A DNA stretch of 28,110 nucleotides from the NCBI GenBank assembly GCA_032117095.1, contig JAULZZ010000044.1, positions 1 through 28,110 of the forward strand, written 5' to 3'. The translations under genes and the position numbers were made by a program. Of the stretch, positions 20,810 to 28,110 are shown in pieces. The first letter of the stretch is position 1, and every line of letters begins with the position of its first letter. The notes under the pieces were generated by a model, which saw only the letters and a program-made list of their open reading frames with translations, was not told the origin of the DNA and ran no database searches. The stretch is from REEB470 sp032117095. GTDB taxonomy: Bacteria; Bacillota; Bacilli; Paenibacillales; YIM-B00363.

Positions 20810-21805
20810 ATGAGTGTAACGATTAAAGACATTGCGCGCTTAGCTGGAGTGAGCTATTCGACCGTATCCAAAGCCTTGAACAACAGCCCCCTCGTGAGAA
20901 ATGAAAAAAAACAACGCATTCGTGAGTTAGCAAAACAGCTCGGTTATCAACCGAACATGGTTGCCAAAAGTTTAGTATCCAAACGTAGCATGTACATCGG
21001 TATTGTCATGCCAGCGATGGATCGGGTAGCGACGACTGCGTTGCTTGAGTGCATTAACAATGAATTTGCGCGTCGAAAGTATGATATCGTATTGTCGATG
21101 TTGCCGACTGAAGCGGCATTGGATTTGTTCCAGCGGCTACGTGTCGACGGCATGATCGTGTTCGAAGACAGTGCAACCTCCTCGGTAACGAACCGGCTCA
21201 ACACTGAAATCCCGACCGTCTCTATTGGTTCATCACATGTTTTTGGTACACGTTATGCCCTCGTCGATGCAAAGCGCAAAGAAGCGATCCGCCAAGCAGT
21301 ACGACATGTATACGCACTCGGTCACCGTGTGATTGCATACTGTGGCGATGCCAGAGAGTCAGATCACACCCAATACGAAAAAGTAATCGGCTTCTACGAA
21401 GAGGCTTCTGTACAGGCAATTCCGCGAGAAGGCACGATCGTATTGGATTGTGAAGGAACGACGTGGTCGCATGGCTATGCGGTGGGCCAAAAACTTGTTG
21501 CCCTCGAAACGCGTCCGACTGCGGTGATCACTGGGGGATACGAGCTGACCACAGGACTTTTGCAATCGCTAAAAGACAATCACATCCGTATCCCCGAGGA
21601 CATGTCGCTCATCAGTTACGACAATGTATCCAAACTTGCCGATTTGCCTGTGCCAGTCACTGGTGTAGGGCCTCTGATCGAAACGTTCGCCGAACGGGTT
21701 GCCACCGTCCTCATCGAAAATATCCAACGAGACGGTTCGATCCAAATGATTGATTTATTAGAAACGACCATCGTTGATCGTCAATCTTGTCGTCCAGTCC
21801 ATTGA
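20810..21805 (+). CDS. LacI/GalR family transcriptional regulator
   Basis: 331 residues. The N-terminal helix-turn-helix is textbook (VTIKDIARLAGVSYSTVSKA at 3-22), followed by the hinge region ELAKQLGYQPNMVAKSL. The periplasmic-binding-like sensor domain starts at MYIGIVMPAM (about 61) and includes DGMIVFEDS, ALGHRVIAYCGDA, AVITGGYEL and ISYDNVSKLADLPVPVTGV. It binds DNA as a dimer and responds to a small effector, usually a sugar. AGAGGTGG lies 7 bases before the ATG. It is transcribed alone and ends at a bidirectional terminator. Its target is not evident; the oxidoreductase at 17387 is the only sugar-type gene in the window. Confidence 0.93.
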   Translation: MSVTIKDIARLAGVSYSTVSKALNNSPLVRNEKKQRIRELAKQLGYQPNMVAKSLVSKRSMYIGIVMPAMDRVATTALLECINNEFARRKYDIVLSMLPTEAALDLFQRLRVDGMIVFEDSATSSVTNRLNTEIPTVSIGSSHVFGTRYALVDAKRKEAIRQAVRHVYALGHRVIAYCGDARESDHTQYEKVIGFYEEASVQAIPREGTIVLDCEGTTWSHGYAVGQKLVALETRPTAVITGGYELTTGLLQSLKDNHIRIPEDMSLISYDNVSKLADLPVPVTGVGPLIETFAERVATVLIENIQRDGSIQMIDLLETTIVDRQSCRPVH

Positions 21806-21847
21806 TAATCCGTATCCCATATTGAAATTCCGCTTCGTATCAACCAC

Positions 21848-21882
21848 AAAAAAGCCGTGTGCACTTAAACCACGGCTTTTTT
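21848..21882. terminator. Bidirectional rho-independent terminator
   Basis: AAAAAA-GCCGTG (21848-21859) and CACGGC-TTTTTT (21871-21882) with an 11-nt loop. The T-run on each strand serves both the LacI gene (plus) and gatB (minus), which converge here. Confidence 0.9.
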
Positions 21883-21903
21883 GTATGGGTGTGTGCTGGC
21901 GTT

Positions 21904-23331
21904 TCACTGTTCTAACTGTTCTTGCAACAGTGCTTGTACGACTGTGGGACTCGCTTTTCCTTTGGATTGTTTCATCACTTGCCCTACTAAAAAACTGATC
22001 GCTTTCGTCTTTCCTTGGCGAACGTCTTCGATCGATTGGGGATGGCTGGCGATGACATTTTTGACCCACGTGCGAATGGCTTCCTCGTCTTGTACTTGGG
22101 CCAAGCCATGTATCTCAATGAGTTCATCGGCATCTTTTCCAGTTTCCATCATCAATTTAAGGACAGTTTTCCCAGCAGTGTGCGAAATTTTGCCTGATGT
22201 GACACACCCAATCAACTGCCCGAGTTGCTGTGCAGTGAGCGAGATGTCCGTGAGCGACTGTCCGTTGGCATGCACGTACGCCAATACATCGCCCATGAGC
22301 CAGTTGGCTGTCGTTTTGGGGTCTGCCGTATGTGCGACCGTTTGTTCAAACAACGTTGCCAAAGGGAGTGTTGCTGTGAGCACTTGAGCATCGTACGCAG
22401 ACAAGCCGAACACCGTCGTATACCGATGTTGTTTTGCGGGACGCATCTCTGGAATCGTTGCTTTTATGGCGTTGATCCAAGAATCATCGAGGGGTACCCG
22501 CACCAAATCGGGGTCTAGGAAATAACGATAATCGTGGGCATGTTCTTTTGAGCGCATCGCAATCGTAATCCCTTTTGCTTCATCCCAGCGTCGGGTTTCC
22601 TGAATGACTTTTTCGCCTGCGCACAAAATCGCTTGTTGCCGTTGTTGCTCGTACAGCAACCCACTTTGGACTCCGCGAAATGAATTCATATTCTTAAGCT
22701 CTGTCTTCGTGCCGAGTGCTGTCGCACCTACGAGGCGAAGTGAAATGTTCGCATCACACCGCAACGAACCTTCTTCCATTTTGCCATCAGACACCCCACA
22801 ATAGACGATCACATCGCGCAATTGTTCGAGAAAAAGTTTGGTTTCTTCGGGGCTCCGCAAGTCAGGATGCGTCACAATCTCAATGAGTGGCGTACCGGCA
22901 CGATTAAAATCAACCGCTGACCCGTGCGCATGATGCGTCAGTTTTCCAGCGTCTTCTTCTAAGTGCACGCGATCAATGCGAATGCGTTTTACTTCGTTGC
23001 CATGGGGAATATCGAGCCACCCATTGCGTCCAATGGGCTGATCTGCTTGTGAAATTTGGTATGCTTTGGGGGAATCGGGATAAAAATAATTTTTACGATC
23101 AAAGTGGGTTTCCGGTGAAATCGTGCAGTGCAATGCTTGCGCTGCTTTTATTGCATACGCGACGGCTTGACGATTGAGCACCGGCAACACACCGGGATGT
23201 CCCAAACAAACAGGGCATGTATGACTGTTCGGAGGGGCCCCAAACGACGTTGCGCAACCACAAAACAGCTTCGTTGCCGTGTGGAGTTCTACGTGCACTT
23301 CGACCCCGATCACCGTTTCGAATGTCGTCAT
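21904..23331 (-). CDS. gatB: Aspartyl/glutamyl-tRNA amidotransferase subunit B
   Basis: 475 residues, the usual length. With GatA and GatC it amidates Glu-tRNA(Gln), and in many bacteria Asp-tRNA(Asn), using ATP and ammonia passed from GatA. The cradle domain begins FETVIGVEVHVELHTATKLFCGC; four cysteines in FCGCATSFGAPPNSHTCPVC bind zinc. HFDRKNYFYPDSPKAYQISQ and NRAGTPLIEIVTHPDLRSPEE are kinase-like active-site stretches. The C-terminal helical and YqeY-type tail domain binds tRNA (TAQQLGQLIGCVTSGKIS, FLVGQVMKQSKGKASP). The ATG overlaps the gatA stop (ATGA), so the two are translationally coupled. GAGGAGG precedes the start. Confidence 0.97.
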   Translation of the reverse strand: MTTFETVIGVEVHVELHTATKLFCGCATSFGAPPNSHTCPVCLGHPGVLPVLNRQAVAYAIKAAQALHCTISPETHFDRKNYFYPDSPKAYQISQADQPIGRNGWLDIPHGNEVKRIRIDRVHLEEDAGKLTHHAHGSAVDFNRAGTPLIEIVTHPDLRSPEETKLFLEQLRDVIVYCGVSDGKMEEGSLRCDANISLRLVGATALGTKTELKNMNSFRGVQSGLLYEQQRQQAILCAGEKVIQETRRWDEAKGITIAMRSKEHAHDYRYFLDPDLVRVPLDDSWINAIKATIPEMRPAKQHRYTTVFGLSAYDAQVLTATLPLATLFEQTVAHTADPKTTANWLMGDVLAYVHANGQSLTDISLTAQQLGQLIGCVTSGKISHTAGKTVLKLMMETGKDADELIEIHGLAQVQDEEAIRTWVKNVIASHPQSIEDVRQGKTKAISFLVGQVMKQSKGKASPTVVQALLQEQLEQ

Positions 23332-24815
23332 ACGCTCCCTCCTCTTTGCAACATCGTCTCCACAATCGGCGGTATACGGCGATGAAAATCCGTTGCTTGT
23401 TCAAACGCATGTGCCACACGCAATACCGTTGATTCTGCAAAAAGATTGCCAATGATTTGCATCCCGATCGGCAAATGGTCGGGCGTATACCCACACGGCA
23501 AGGACAACGCTGGTACGCCTGCCAAACTCATTGGGATCGAGTACGTATCGTTCAAATACATCGTCAATGGGTCGTGAACTTGGGAGCCCAGCGCAAATGC
23601 CGCCGTCGGCGCCGTCGGCCCGATGATCACATCGTACGACGCAAACACCCGATCAAAATCTTGTTTGATCAATGTCCGTACTTTTTGGGCTTGTGTATAA
23701 AACGCCTGCGCATAACCTGAGCTCAGCGCATACGTACCGAGCATAATGCGTCGTTTTACCTCATCGCCAAATCCCTTGCTGCGTGTATGTACGTACATAT
23801 CAAACAAGGATTTCCCTTCAGCACGCATCCCAAAACGTACCCCATCATACCGCGCAAGGTTCGAGGAAGCTTCTGAGGAAGCCAATACGTAATAGGTAGC
23901 GACCGCATATTCGTTGTGTGGCATCGATACTTCGGAACACGTTGCCCCCAGACGTTCGAGCTGTGCACACGCATCCAACACCGCCTGCTTGACGATCGGA
24001 TCGAGCCCTTCCCCAAAATACTCCTTCGGCAATGCAATTTTGAGTCCGCGCACGTCTCCGTGCAATGCCTCCGTGTAATTTGGGATGGGGACGTCGGCCG
24101 ATGTTGCATCGCGTCGATCGTGACCCGCAATGGCCTGCAACACGACTGCTGCATCGTCCACCGTCCGTGTCAAAGGCCCGATCTGATCCAGCGAAGAAGC
24201 GAACGCCACGAGTCCATAGCGTGACACCAACCCGTACGTCGGTTTTAGCCCTACGACCCCACAATAGGCAGCCGGTTGCCGTATCGACCCCCCCGTATCC
24301 GAACCGAGAGCAAACAACACTTCCCGTGCAGCCACACTCGCAGCCGAACCGCCACTTGATCCCCCTGGCACATAGTGCGTATTCCACGGATTGTGTGTGG
24401 GATGAAAAGCTGAATTTTCATTGGATCCTCCCATGGCAAACTCATCCATATTCACCTTTCCGATAAGCACAGCGTGCGCATGACGCAACTTTGTCGTCAC
24501 CGTCGCATCATAAACGGGGATGAAGTTTTCTAACATGCGACTCGCACATGTCGTCTTCATCCCACGCGTCATAATATTGTCTTTTAGGGCCATCGGGATG
24601 CCAAACAGCAACTGATCCCGCGGTACATCCGTTGCGTCGTCCCACTGTCGGGCTTGCGCATAAGCTCCCTCTTCATCAACGGAAAGAAAGGCGCGTATGT
24701 GCCCATCGATCGCCTTAATATTTTGTATGCTCATCGTCACCATATCCGTGACGGAAAGTGCGCGTTGTTGCAACCGTGTTACGGTCGTTGCTAATGGTTC
24801 GTTCCACACATGCAC
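23328..24815 (-). CDS. gatA: Aspartyl/glutamyl-tRNA amidotransferase subunit A
   Basis: 495 residues of the amidase-signature family. It hydrolyses glutamine and delivers ammonia to GatB. The catalytic triad is Lys78 (MALKDN), cis-Ser153 (PGGSSGGSAAS) and nucleophile Ser177 (GSDTGGSIRQPA), one residue off the S. aureus numbering (79, 154, 178). The C-terminal GVPALSLPCGY and GMQIIGNLFAESTVLRVAHAFEQ segments are typical. The annotated start is a GTG at 24815 with GAGAGGTG 10 bases upstream; a second GTG two codons later is an alternative. Upstream gatC is separated by 91 bp, wider than usual, while gatB overlaps by 4 bp. Confidence 0.97.
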   Translation of the reverse strand: MHVWNEPLATTVTRLQQRALSVTDMVTMSIQNIKAIDGHIRAFLSVDEEGAYAQARQWDDATDVPRDQLLFGIPMALKDNIMTRGMKTTCASRMLENFIPVYDATVTTKLRHAHAVLIGKVNMDEFAMGGSNENSAFHPTHNPWNTHYVPGGSSGGSAASVAAREVLFALGSDTGGSIRQPAAYCGVVGLKPTYGLVSRYGLVAFASSLDQIGPLTRTVDDAAVVLQAIAGHDRRDATSADVPIPNYTEALHGDVRGLKIALPKEYFGEGLDPIVKQAVLDACAQLERLGATCSEVSMPHNEYAVATYYVLASSEASSNLARYDGVRFGMRAEGKSLFDMYVHTRSKGFGDEVKRRIMLGTYALSSGYAQAFYTQAQKVRTLIKQDFDRVFASYDVIIGPTAPTAAFALGSQVHDPLTMYLNDTYSIPMSLAGVPALSLPCGYTPDHLPIGMQIIGNLFAESTVLRVAHAFEQATDFHRRIPPIVETMLQRGGSV

Positions 24816-24906
24816 TACGTAATAACACCTCTCCTATACAAACGTATTCAGCGGAAATACAGCGCTCGCCTCTCATGCAAACTTATTTCCCATCGCCCTG
24901 TGCCAC

Positions 24907-25194
24907 TCACTCCAACACCGTAGGAACGAAAAAAGCGTCATCCTCCCACGCAGGGGCATTCAAAAATACTTCGGTCAGTGGCAAGGAAGCGGTGACTTCA
25001 TCGGCACGCATCACACGATCCAACGACATGACATGGGTAGTCGGCGCAATTTCCGTCGTATCGAGCTCGTATAGTTTGCGTGCGTACGACAATATGACAT
25101 TCATCTGGTCTGTAAAACGTAGTCGTTGGGCTTCATCCAACTGCAACAAGGCCAGCTGTGCCACATGATCGACGACTTCGGGCGTAACGTCCAC
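24907..25194 (-). CDS. gatC: Aspartyl/glutamyl-tRNA amidotransferase subunit C
   Basis: 95 residues, equal to usual GatC. It wraps around GatA and stabilises the GatAB complex. The sequence begins DVTPEVVDHVAQLALLQLDE, the typical VxHVAxLAxLxL start, with LSYARKLYELDTTEIAPTTH in the middle and VFLNAPAWEDDAFFVPTVLE at the end (usual NAPxxxxGFFxVPxVxE). The start is a GTG at 25192-25194, 9 bases after AAGGAG; an ATG further upstream would add residues foreign to the family. It is the first gene of gatCAB here, with a small unknown gene 41 bp upstream that may share its transcript. Confidence 0.95.
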   Translation of the reverse strand: MDVTPEVVDHVAQLALLQLDEAQRLRFTDQMNVILSYARKLYELDTTEIAPTTHVMSLDRVMRADEVTASLPLTEVFLNAPAWEDDAFFVPTVLE

Positions 25195-25235
25195 ACGTAC
25201 ACTCTCCTTCGGGTTTCCTACCAAACCCCGTGGCA

Positions 25236-25622
25236 CTAAATCCACGCTTTTAGATTGATCAAACGAATGAAATCATGGGAATCGGTTTGCTCTTGGGCAG
25301 ATGACGGTTGTTCGGACGCTCTCCCATTCTCCTGCACATACGTCAGCTGGCGGAACAACGCCTCATTTTTCGTGACGAGGGCAAAATCGAGCAACGCCTC
25401 CTTCTCGATGCGGTCTACTTCTTGACGGATGAGCACTTCTTCGAGCGCAATGTCTTCCTTCGGAACGAATACGTTCTTGTTTATTGCGGGGATACGCACG
25501 ATGTAATCAAAAGCATTGTCGGGATTGCGATCGTATGCCACGATAAAGCCGTGACATCCTACAGGAAATCCTTGTTCAAATTCATCTGCAACGACAATCA
25601 CTTTTTGTCCGAGTCGATACAT
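25236..25622 (-). CDS. Hypothetical protein upstream of gatC (128 aa)
   Basis: 128 residues from the ATG at 25620-25622, which follows a long AAGGGGGGGGG run; an open frame extends further upstream but without a ribosome binding site. The first 55 residues look like a small beta-barrel (MYRLGQKVIVVADEFEQG, VGCHGFIVAYDRNP, DYIVRIPAINKNVFVPKEDI), resembling SH3-like or YodB/KOW-type folds. Residues 58-95 are helical and charged (ALEEVLIRQEVDRIEKEA), and the tail is Ser/Glu/Gln-rich. Cytoplasmic. It is probably co-transcribed with gatC. No family recognised. Confidence 0.65.
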   Translation of the reverse strand: MYRLGQKVIVVADEFEQGFPVGCHGFIVAYDRNPDNAFDYIVRIPAINKNVFVPKEDIALEEVLIRQEVDRIEKEALLDFALVTKNEALFRQLTYVQENGRASEQPSSAQEQTDSHDFIRLINLKAWI

Positions 25623-25741
25623 GTTGCCCCCCCCTTTTCCTAGTGAAAAAATCATCGTACTTGGCGTCTTCTCTGATGCAGGGGCAAACTGCGCTTTGCG
25701 CACGCCTTTGCCTTGGTCCCCTGTATGCTTTTTTTGTCTCA

Positions 25742-25847
25742 TGCGAATCCTCAAATTGTGAAAAAACATCCTCAGAGAGTTGCCTATTGCGAGAAAGCAA
25801 AAAGTGGTTTACCCGATAGGATGTATGCATTGAAAGGCGGATGAGTA
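25742..25847 (-). repeat. Diverged palindromic element (about 106 bp)
   Basis: TGCGAATCCTC at the left and GGCGGATGAGTA at the right, with reverse core GAGAAAGCAAAAAGTGG and TTTACCCGATAGGATG. The flanks TCA and TCC match at two of three bases. Confidence 0.55.
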
Positions 25848-25942
25848 TCCTACGCATTGCTATATTATACGTATAAAAAGCTACTCGTCTCATAATACTA
25901 GAAAATCGCACTGCTGTCTATGGTGTATCTTGGAAAAAAGTT

Positions 25943-25951
25943 TGTTATAAT
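25943..25951 (+). promoter_or_regulatory. Extended -10 promoter of the permease gene
   Basis: TGTTATAAT: a perfect TATAAT (25946-25951) preceded by the TG of an extended -10, 73 bp before the start codon. No good -35 is seen at the right distance, as expected for this promoter type. Confidence 0.5.
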
Positions 25952-26024
25952 GGGCTACGTATCATGGAATGTATTGCGTTGGCGTGAATGCGGGATTTTC
26001 AAACCAATAGGCGGAGGAATGCGC

Positions 26025-27155
26025 ATGATTCTATTTTATAAGAAATACTGGCGCACTGCAATGGACATCGCCTTTATCGCATTGACGATTTATTTGCTCA
26101 TGGTGAGTTTTCGTTTCGTGTATGAAATCGCTGCGCCGATTTTACTCGCTTTCGTGTTGTTTTGGATTACGGAACCTTTTTCACAGTTTTTGCACCGCCG
26201 CAAAATCAAGAAGACGATCGCGACCGCATTGTCCATGGCGACGTTCTTATTCTTATTGTTTTCCATTCTCGTCGGGGCGGGAGCGATGGTCACCGTCCAA
26301 ATGATTGGTCTACAAAAAACAATCGACAACAATGCCGTCGTCATCCAACGTCAAGTTTTTTCCATGTTCGACTATGCCCAAAAAAAAATTGAAGCGTTGC
26401 CCCCAGATACGGCGACCCAGCTCGACAATGCGGTACGTACGATGACGACGTATGCGACCAAAGTCGTACGCACCGTCTTAGGGTCAATCGTCACTGTCAT
26501 CACGTCACTGTCCACCTTTGTGCTTAATTTCATCATCGCCGTTATTTTGGCATATTTTTTGAGCATTGAAATCCCCTATTGGCGAAAATTCGCCCAACAA
26601 AACACTCCGCATACGTTTAAGCGTGCATACGATTTTTTACGCGATCACGTCATCAAGGGCATTGCTTCATACATAAGAACTCAATTTTTACTCCTCTCAT
26701 GCACATTTTTCCTGATCTTGATCGCTTTGTTATTTTTGCGTGTAGACAACGCACTGTCCATTGCAATGCTGGCGGCTTTTTTTGACCTCCTGCCCTTACT
26801 TGGGGTGTCCACAATTTTCGTGCCGTGGATTTTGTATTGTTTTTTCAGTGGCAACATTGCGCTAGGCATCGGGCTCACCGTGCTACTGCTTGTCGTCTTG
26901 CTGTTTCGCCAAGTGATGGAACCGCGCCTCACCGCACAATCAATCGGGGTGTCTGCGTTTACCGTGCTTGCGGGAATGATCGTATCGTTGTCTTTGTTTG
27001 GCATTGCGGGATTGATCCTCGCCCCCGTACTCATCATTTTATTAAAAGCGTTATCGGATGAAGGTTATTTGCGACGGTGGATTCGTTTGCCTGCCGAAGA
27101 ATTTGCTGGTTTCCCCACATCAGAGGGAACACACGACAACACGATGAAACAGTAA
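26025..27155 (+). CDS. AI-2E family (PerM/YtvI-like) membrane transporter
   Basis: 376 residues with seven to eight membrane segments. The N-terminal pair (MDIAFIALTIYLLMVSF, APILLAFVLFWITEPF) is followed by a soluble helical stretch (about 90-150). A middle segment (VLNFIIAVILAYFLSIEIPYWR) leads to the C-terminal core, with RVDNALSIAMLAAFFDLLPL, FRQVMEPRLTAQSIGVSAFT and FGIAGLILAPVLIIL, the last being the family signature. Members include TqsA (AI-2 export), ion antiporters of Bacillales and YtvI of unknown role; which applies here cannot be told. GGAGG lies 7 bases before the ATG at 26025, which is better placed than the ATG two codons earlier. Confidence 0.88.
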   Translation: MILFYKKYWRTAMDIAFIALTIYLLMVSFRFVYEIAAPILLAFVLFWITEPFSQFLHRRKIKKTIATALSMATFLFLLFSILVGAGAMVTVQMIGLQKTIDNNAVVIQRQVFSMFDYAQKKIEALPPDTATQLDNAVRTMTTYATKVVRTVLGSIVTVITSLSTFVLNFIIAVILAYFLSIEIPYWRKFAQQNTPHTFKRAYDFLRDHVIKGIASYIRTQFLLLSCTFFLILIALLFLRVDNALSIAMLAAFFDLLPLLGVSTIFVPWILYCFFSGNIALGIGLTVLLLVVLLFRQVMEPRLTAQSIGVSAFTVLAGMIVSLSLFGIAGLILAPVLIILLKALSDEGYLRRWIRLPAEEFAGFPTSEGTHDNTMKQ

Positions 27156-27348
27156 CTACATGCCACCAAGGGGGAGACATGCGAGGCATTTAAAATTCCA
27201 AAATTTAGAAATTTTTACTGTATCCTTTGCTCTGTCAAGAAGGGAATGTGATTTTTTTTAAACTCGCCAAATGTGCTACTCAAACGGTGTTTTATGCGGT
27301 ATGATATGACTATCCTTCAACGAAAAACTCAACTAAGGAGTGGCGTGC

Positions 27349-27855
27349 ATGGATGGGGAATTTGTAAACCGAACTACATTACTGATGGCGCTCCATGCAT
27401 TGATGTCTCACTCCCTTCCTCTTGCAGTCAATGGGAAAAATCCCCCTGTACCATCATACATGCCGATGTCTACCTCTTGGTCAAAACGGGAAGGATTGTC
27501 TCCTATTCCTGGTGTTTTCATCAGCTGGTACGGGGTACAACAGTCGGTGTACGAAGTGCTCCCCCACAGTCGACACACGCTGTATCAGACCGTGCCCCTT
27601 GGCACAACAAGTGCTGCCGTGCTCCACACATTGCCGAATTTTTTTTATGTCAAATGTACGGAAAATGTCAGCGACTCCCCGTACCAACGGCGTCATCTTG
27701 GCATCGTGAAACCACATGCTGTAACATGGGATGACTCCTCGTATGCGTGTAACACTGTCGGGACGTCCACGATCAGAGGGACATTCGATGGCATCCCGCA
27801 ATGCGCTGACCAGACGTTGTATGTCATTGCCTCGATCACGGTACACGCCCCCTAA
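27349..27855 (+). CDS. Hypothetical protein (168 aa)
   Basis: A 168-codon frame with a good AAGGAG 8 bases before its ATG, and TATGAT about 45 bp upstream as a possible -10. It has no signal peptide or membrane segment. The composition is rich in Ser, Thr, Pro, His and Tyr (GVFISWYGVQQSVYEVLP, TSAAVLHTLPNFFYVKC, STIRGTFDGIPQCADQTLYV). No family recognised. The opposite strand also stays open over most of this stretch, so coding potential is ambiguous; the well-placed ribosome binding site favours this strand. It could be an orphan gene or a decayed one. Confidence 0.4.
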   Translation: MDGEFVNRTTLLMALHALMSHSLPLAVNGKNPPVPSYMPMSTSWSKREGLSPIPGVFISWYGVQQSVYEVLPHSRHTLYQTVPLGTTSAAVLHTLPNFFYVKCTENVSDSPYQRRHLGIVKPHAVTWDDSSYACNTVGTSTIRGTFDGIPQCADQTLYVIASITVHAP

Positions 27856-27889
27856 AACTGTGCAAGCCCTCCTACAACCACGTTTCTCG

Positions 27890-27980
27890 TGCGAATCCTC
27901 GATGGAACCCATAAAAATAGGGAATTGCCTTTTACAAAAAAGTAAAAGGCGATCTACCCGATAGTTTGTACAGCGTGATA
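27890..27980 (-). repeat. Diverged palindromic element
   Basis: TGCGAATCCTCGATGGAACCC at the left, the same left type as the copy at 25742. The internal hairpin GCCTTTTAC / GTAAAAGGC brackets AAAAAA, and ATCTACCCGATAG matches the reverse core. The right end is uncertain because it merges with TACTAA at 27979. Confidence 0.55.
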
Positions 27981-27984
27981 CTAA

Positions 27985-28110
27985 TACTAATTCCAAACAA
28001 ATATATCGACAAAATAACGTGCGTGTGATACAAAGAATATGCGATAGCGCTGAGAAAAGAAATGCAAAAACGAAGAAAAATGTGAACGCATACAAACGGT
28101 TAGAAGTAGT
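27985..28110 (+). mobile_element. Non-autonomous IS630-derived element, cut by the window edge
   Basis: Begins TACTAATTCCAAAC, preceded by another TACTAA (27979-27984). It is nearly identical to the copy at 7233 over its visible length, including the same deletion between GAATATG and CGATAGCGCTGAG relative to the IS at 18640. The frame NAYKRLEVV is visible at the end. Confidence 0.85.

Noticed and set aside
27481..28095. A 204-codon open frame on the minus strand
   Set aside because: It starts inside the IS630-derived element, crosses a palindromic repeat and lacks a ribosome binding site. The plus-strand frame at 27349 has AAGGAG at the right distance. Neither is certain.

Overview
The window looks like a chromosomal segment of a member of the Bacilli (Bacillota), mid-GC. 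The evidence is the Bacillus-type primosome pair DnaB-DnaI, a gatC-gatA-gatB cluster, a coproheme decarboxylase HemQ, and several small families typical of Bacillales (YuiB, YqzE, UPF0295/YgzB, YkvI). An affiliation near the Alicyclobacillaceae is possible, but the sequence does not prove it. No rRNA, tRNA, CRISPR array or prophage was seen.

Layout. 1-3.7 kb: the start of a divergent PyrD-like dehydrogenase (cut by the window edge), a 45-residue membrane protein with its own promoter and terminator, then dnaB-dnaI on the minus strand. 3.8-7 kb: yuiB, hemQ, a secreted protein of unknown role and a YqzE-like gene. 7-9.4 kb: a nested transposon pile, two small unknown genes, xpt and another small unknown gene. 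9.5-14.2 kb: a YkvI-type membrane protein facing a GT4 glycosyltransferase, then cvpA and an MscS channel. 14.2-16.8 kb: an 868-residue S-layer-homology protein. 16.9-20 kb: a possible 42-residue Cys-rich peptide gene, a Gfo/Idh/MocA oxidoreductase, an internally deleted IS630-like element and a decayed thermonuclease gene. 20-25.6 kb: ygzB, a LacI-type regulator and the gatCAB cluster with a small unknown gene upstream. 26-28.1 kb: an AI-2E family permease, an unknown 168-residue ORF, and the start of another IS630-derived element.

The most striking feature is not a gene. At least 13 clear and several degenerate copies of one short palindromic element (about 102-104 bp, termini TACTAAACACTG / CAGTGTTTAGTA, plus a longer TACGAAT...ATTCGTA variant) fill the intergenic spaces. 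Most well-preserved copies of the short form are flanked by 3-bp direct repeats (TTA, CTA, TAG, TAA, TGA, CAA). Copies are nested inside each other and stacked on the same site, and some supply stop codons or protein tails to adjacent genes. The IS630-like element shares the terminal TAC...GTA and a 3-bp TTA duplication, although canonical IS630 elements duplicate only TA. These direct repeats, and the lengths of the reconstructed empty sites, are visible in the sequence. That the IS630-like transposase mobilises the short elements is an inference.

The genes are mostly ordinary housekeeping functions: replication restart and helicase loading (DnaB, DnaI), heme synthesis (HemQ), purine salvage (Xpt), Gln-tRNA formation (GatCAB), osmotic protection (MscS) and cell surface (SLH protein, glycosyltransferase, CvpA). 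The accessory character of the region comes almost entirely from the repeat invasion.
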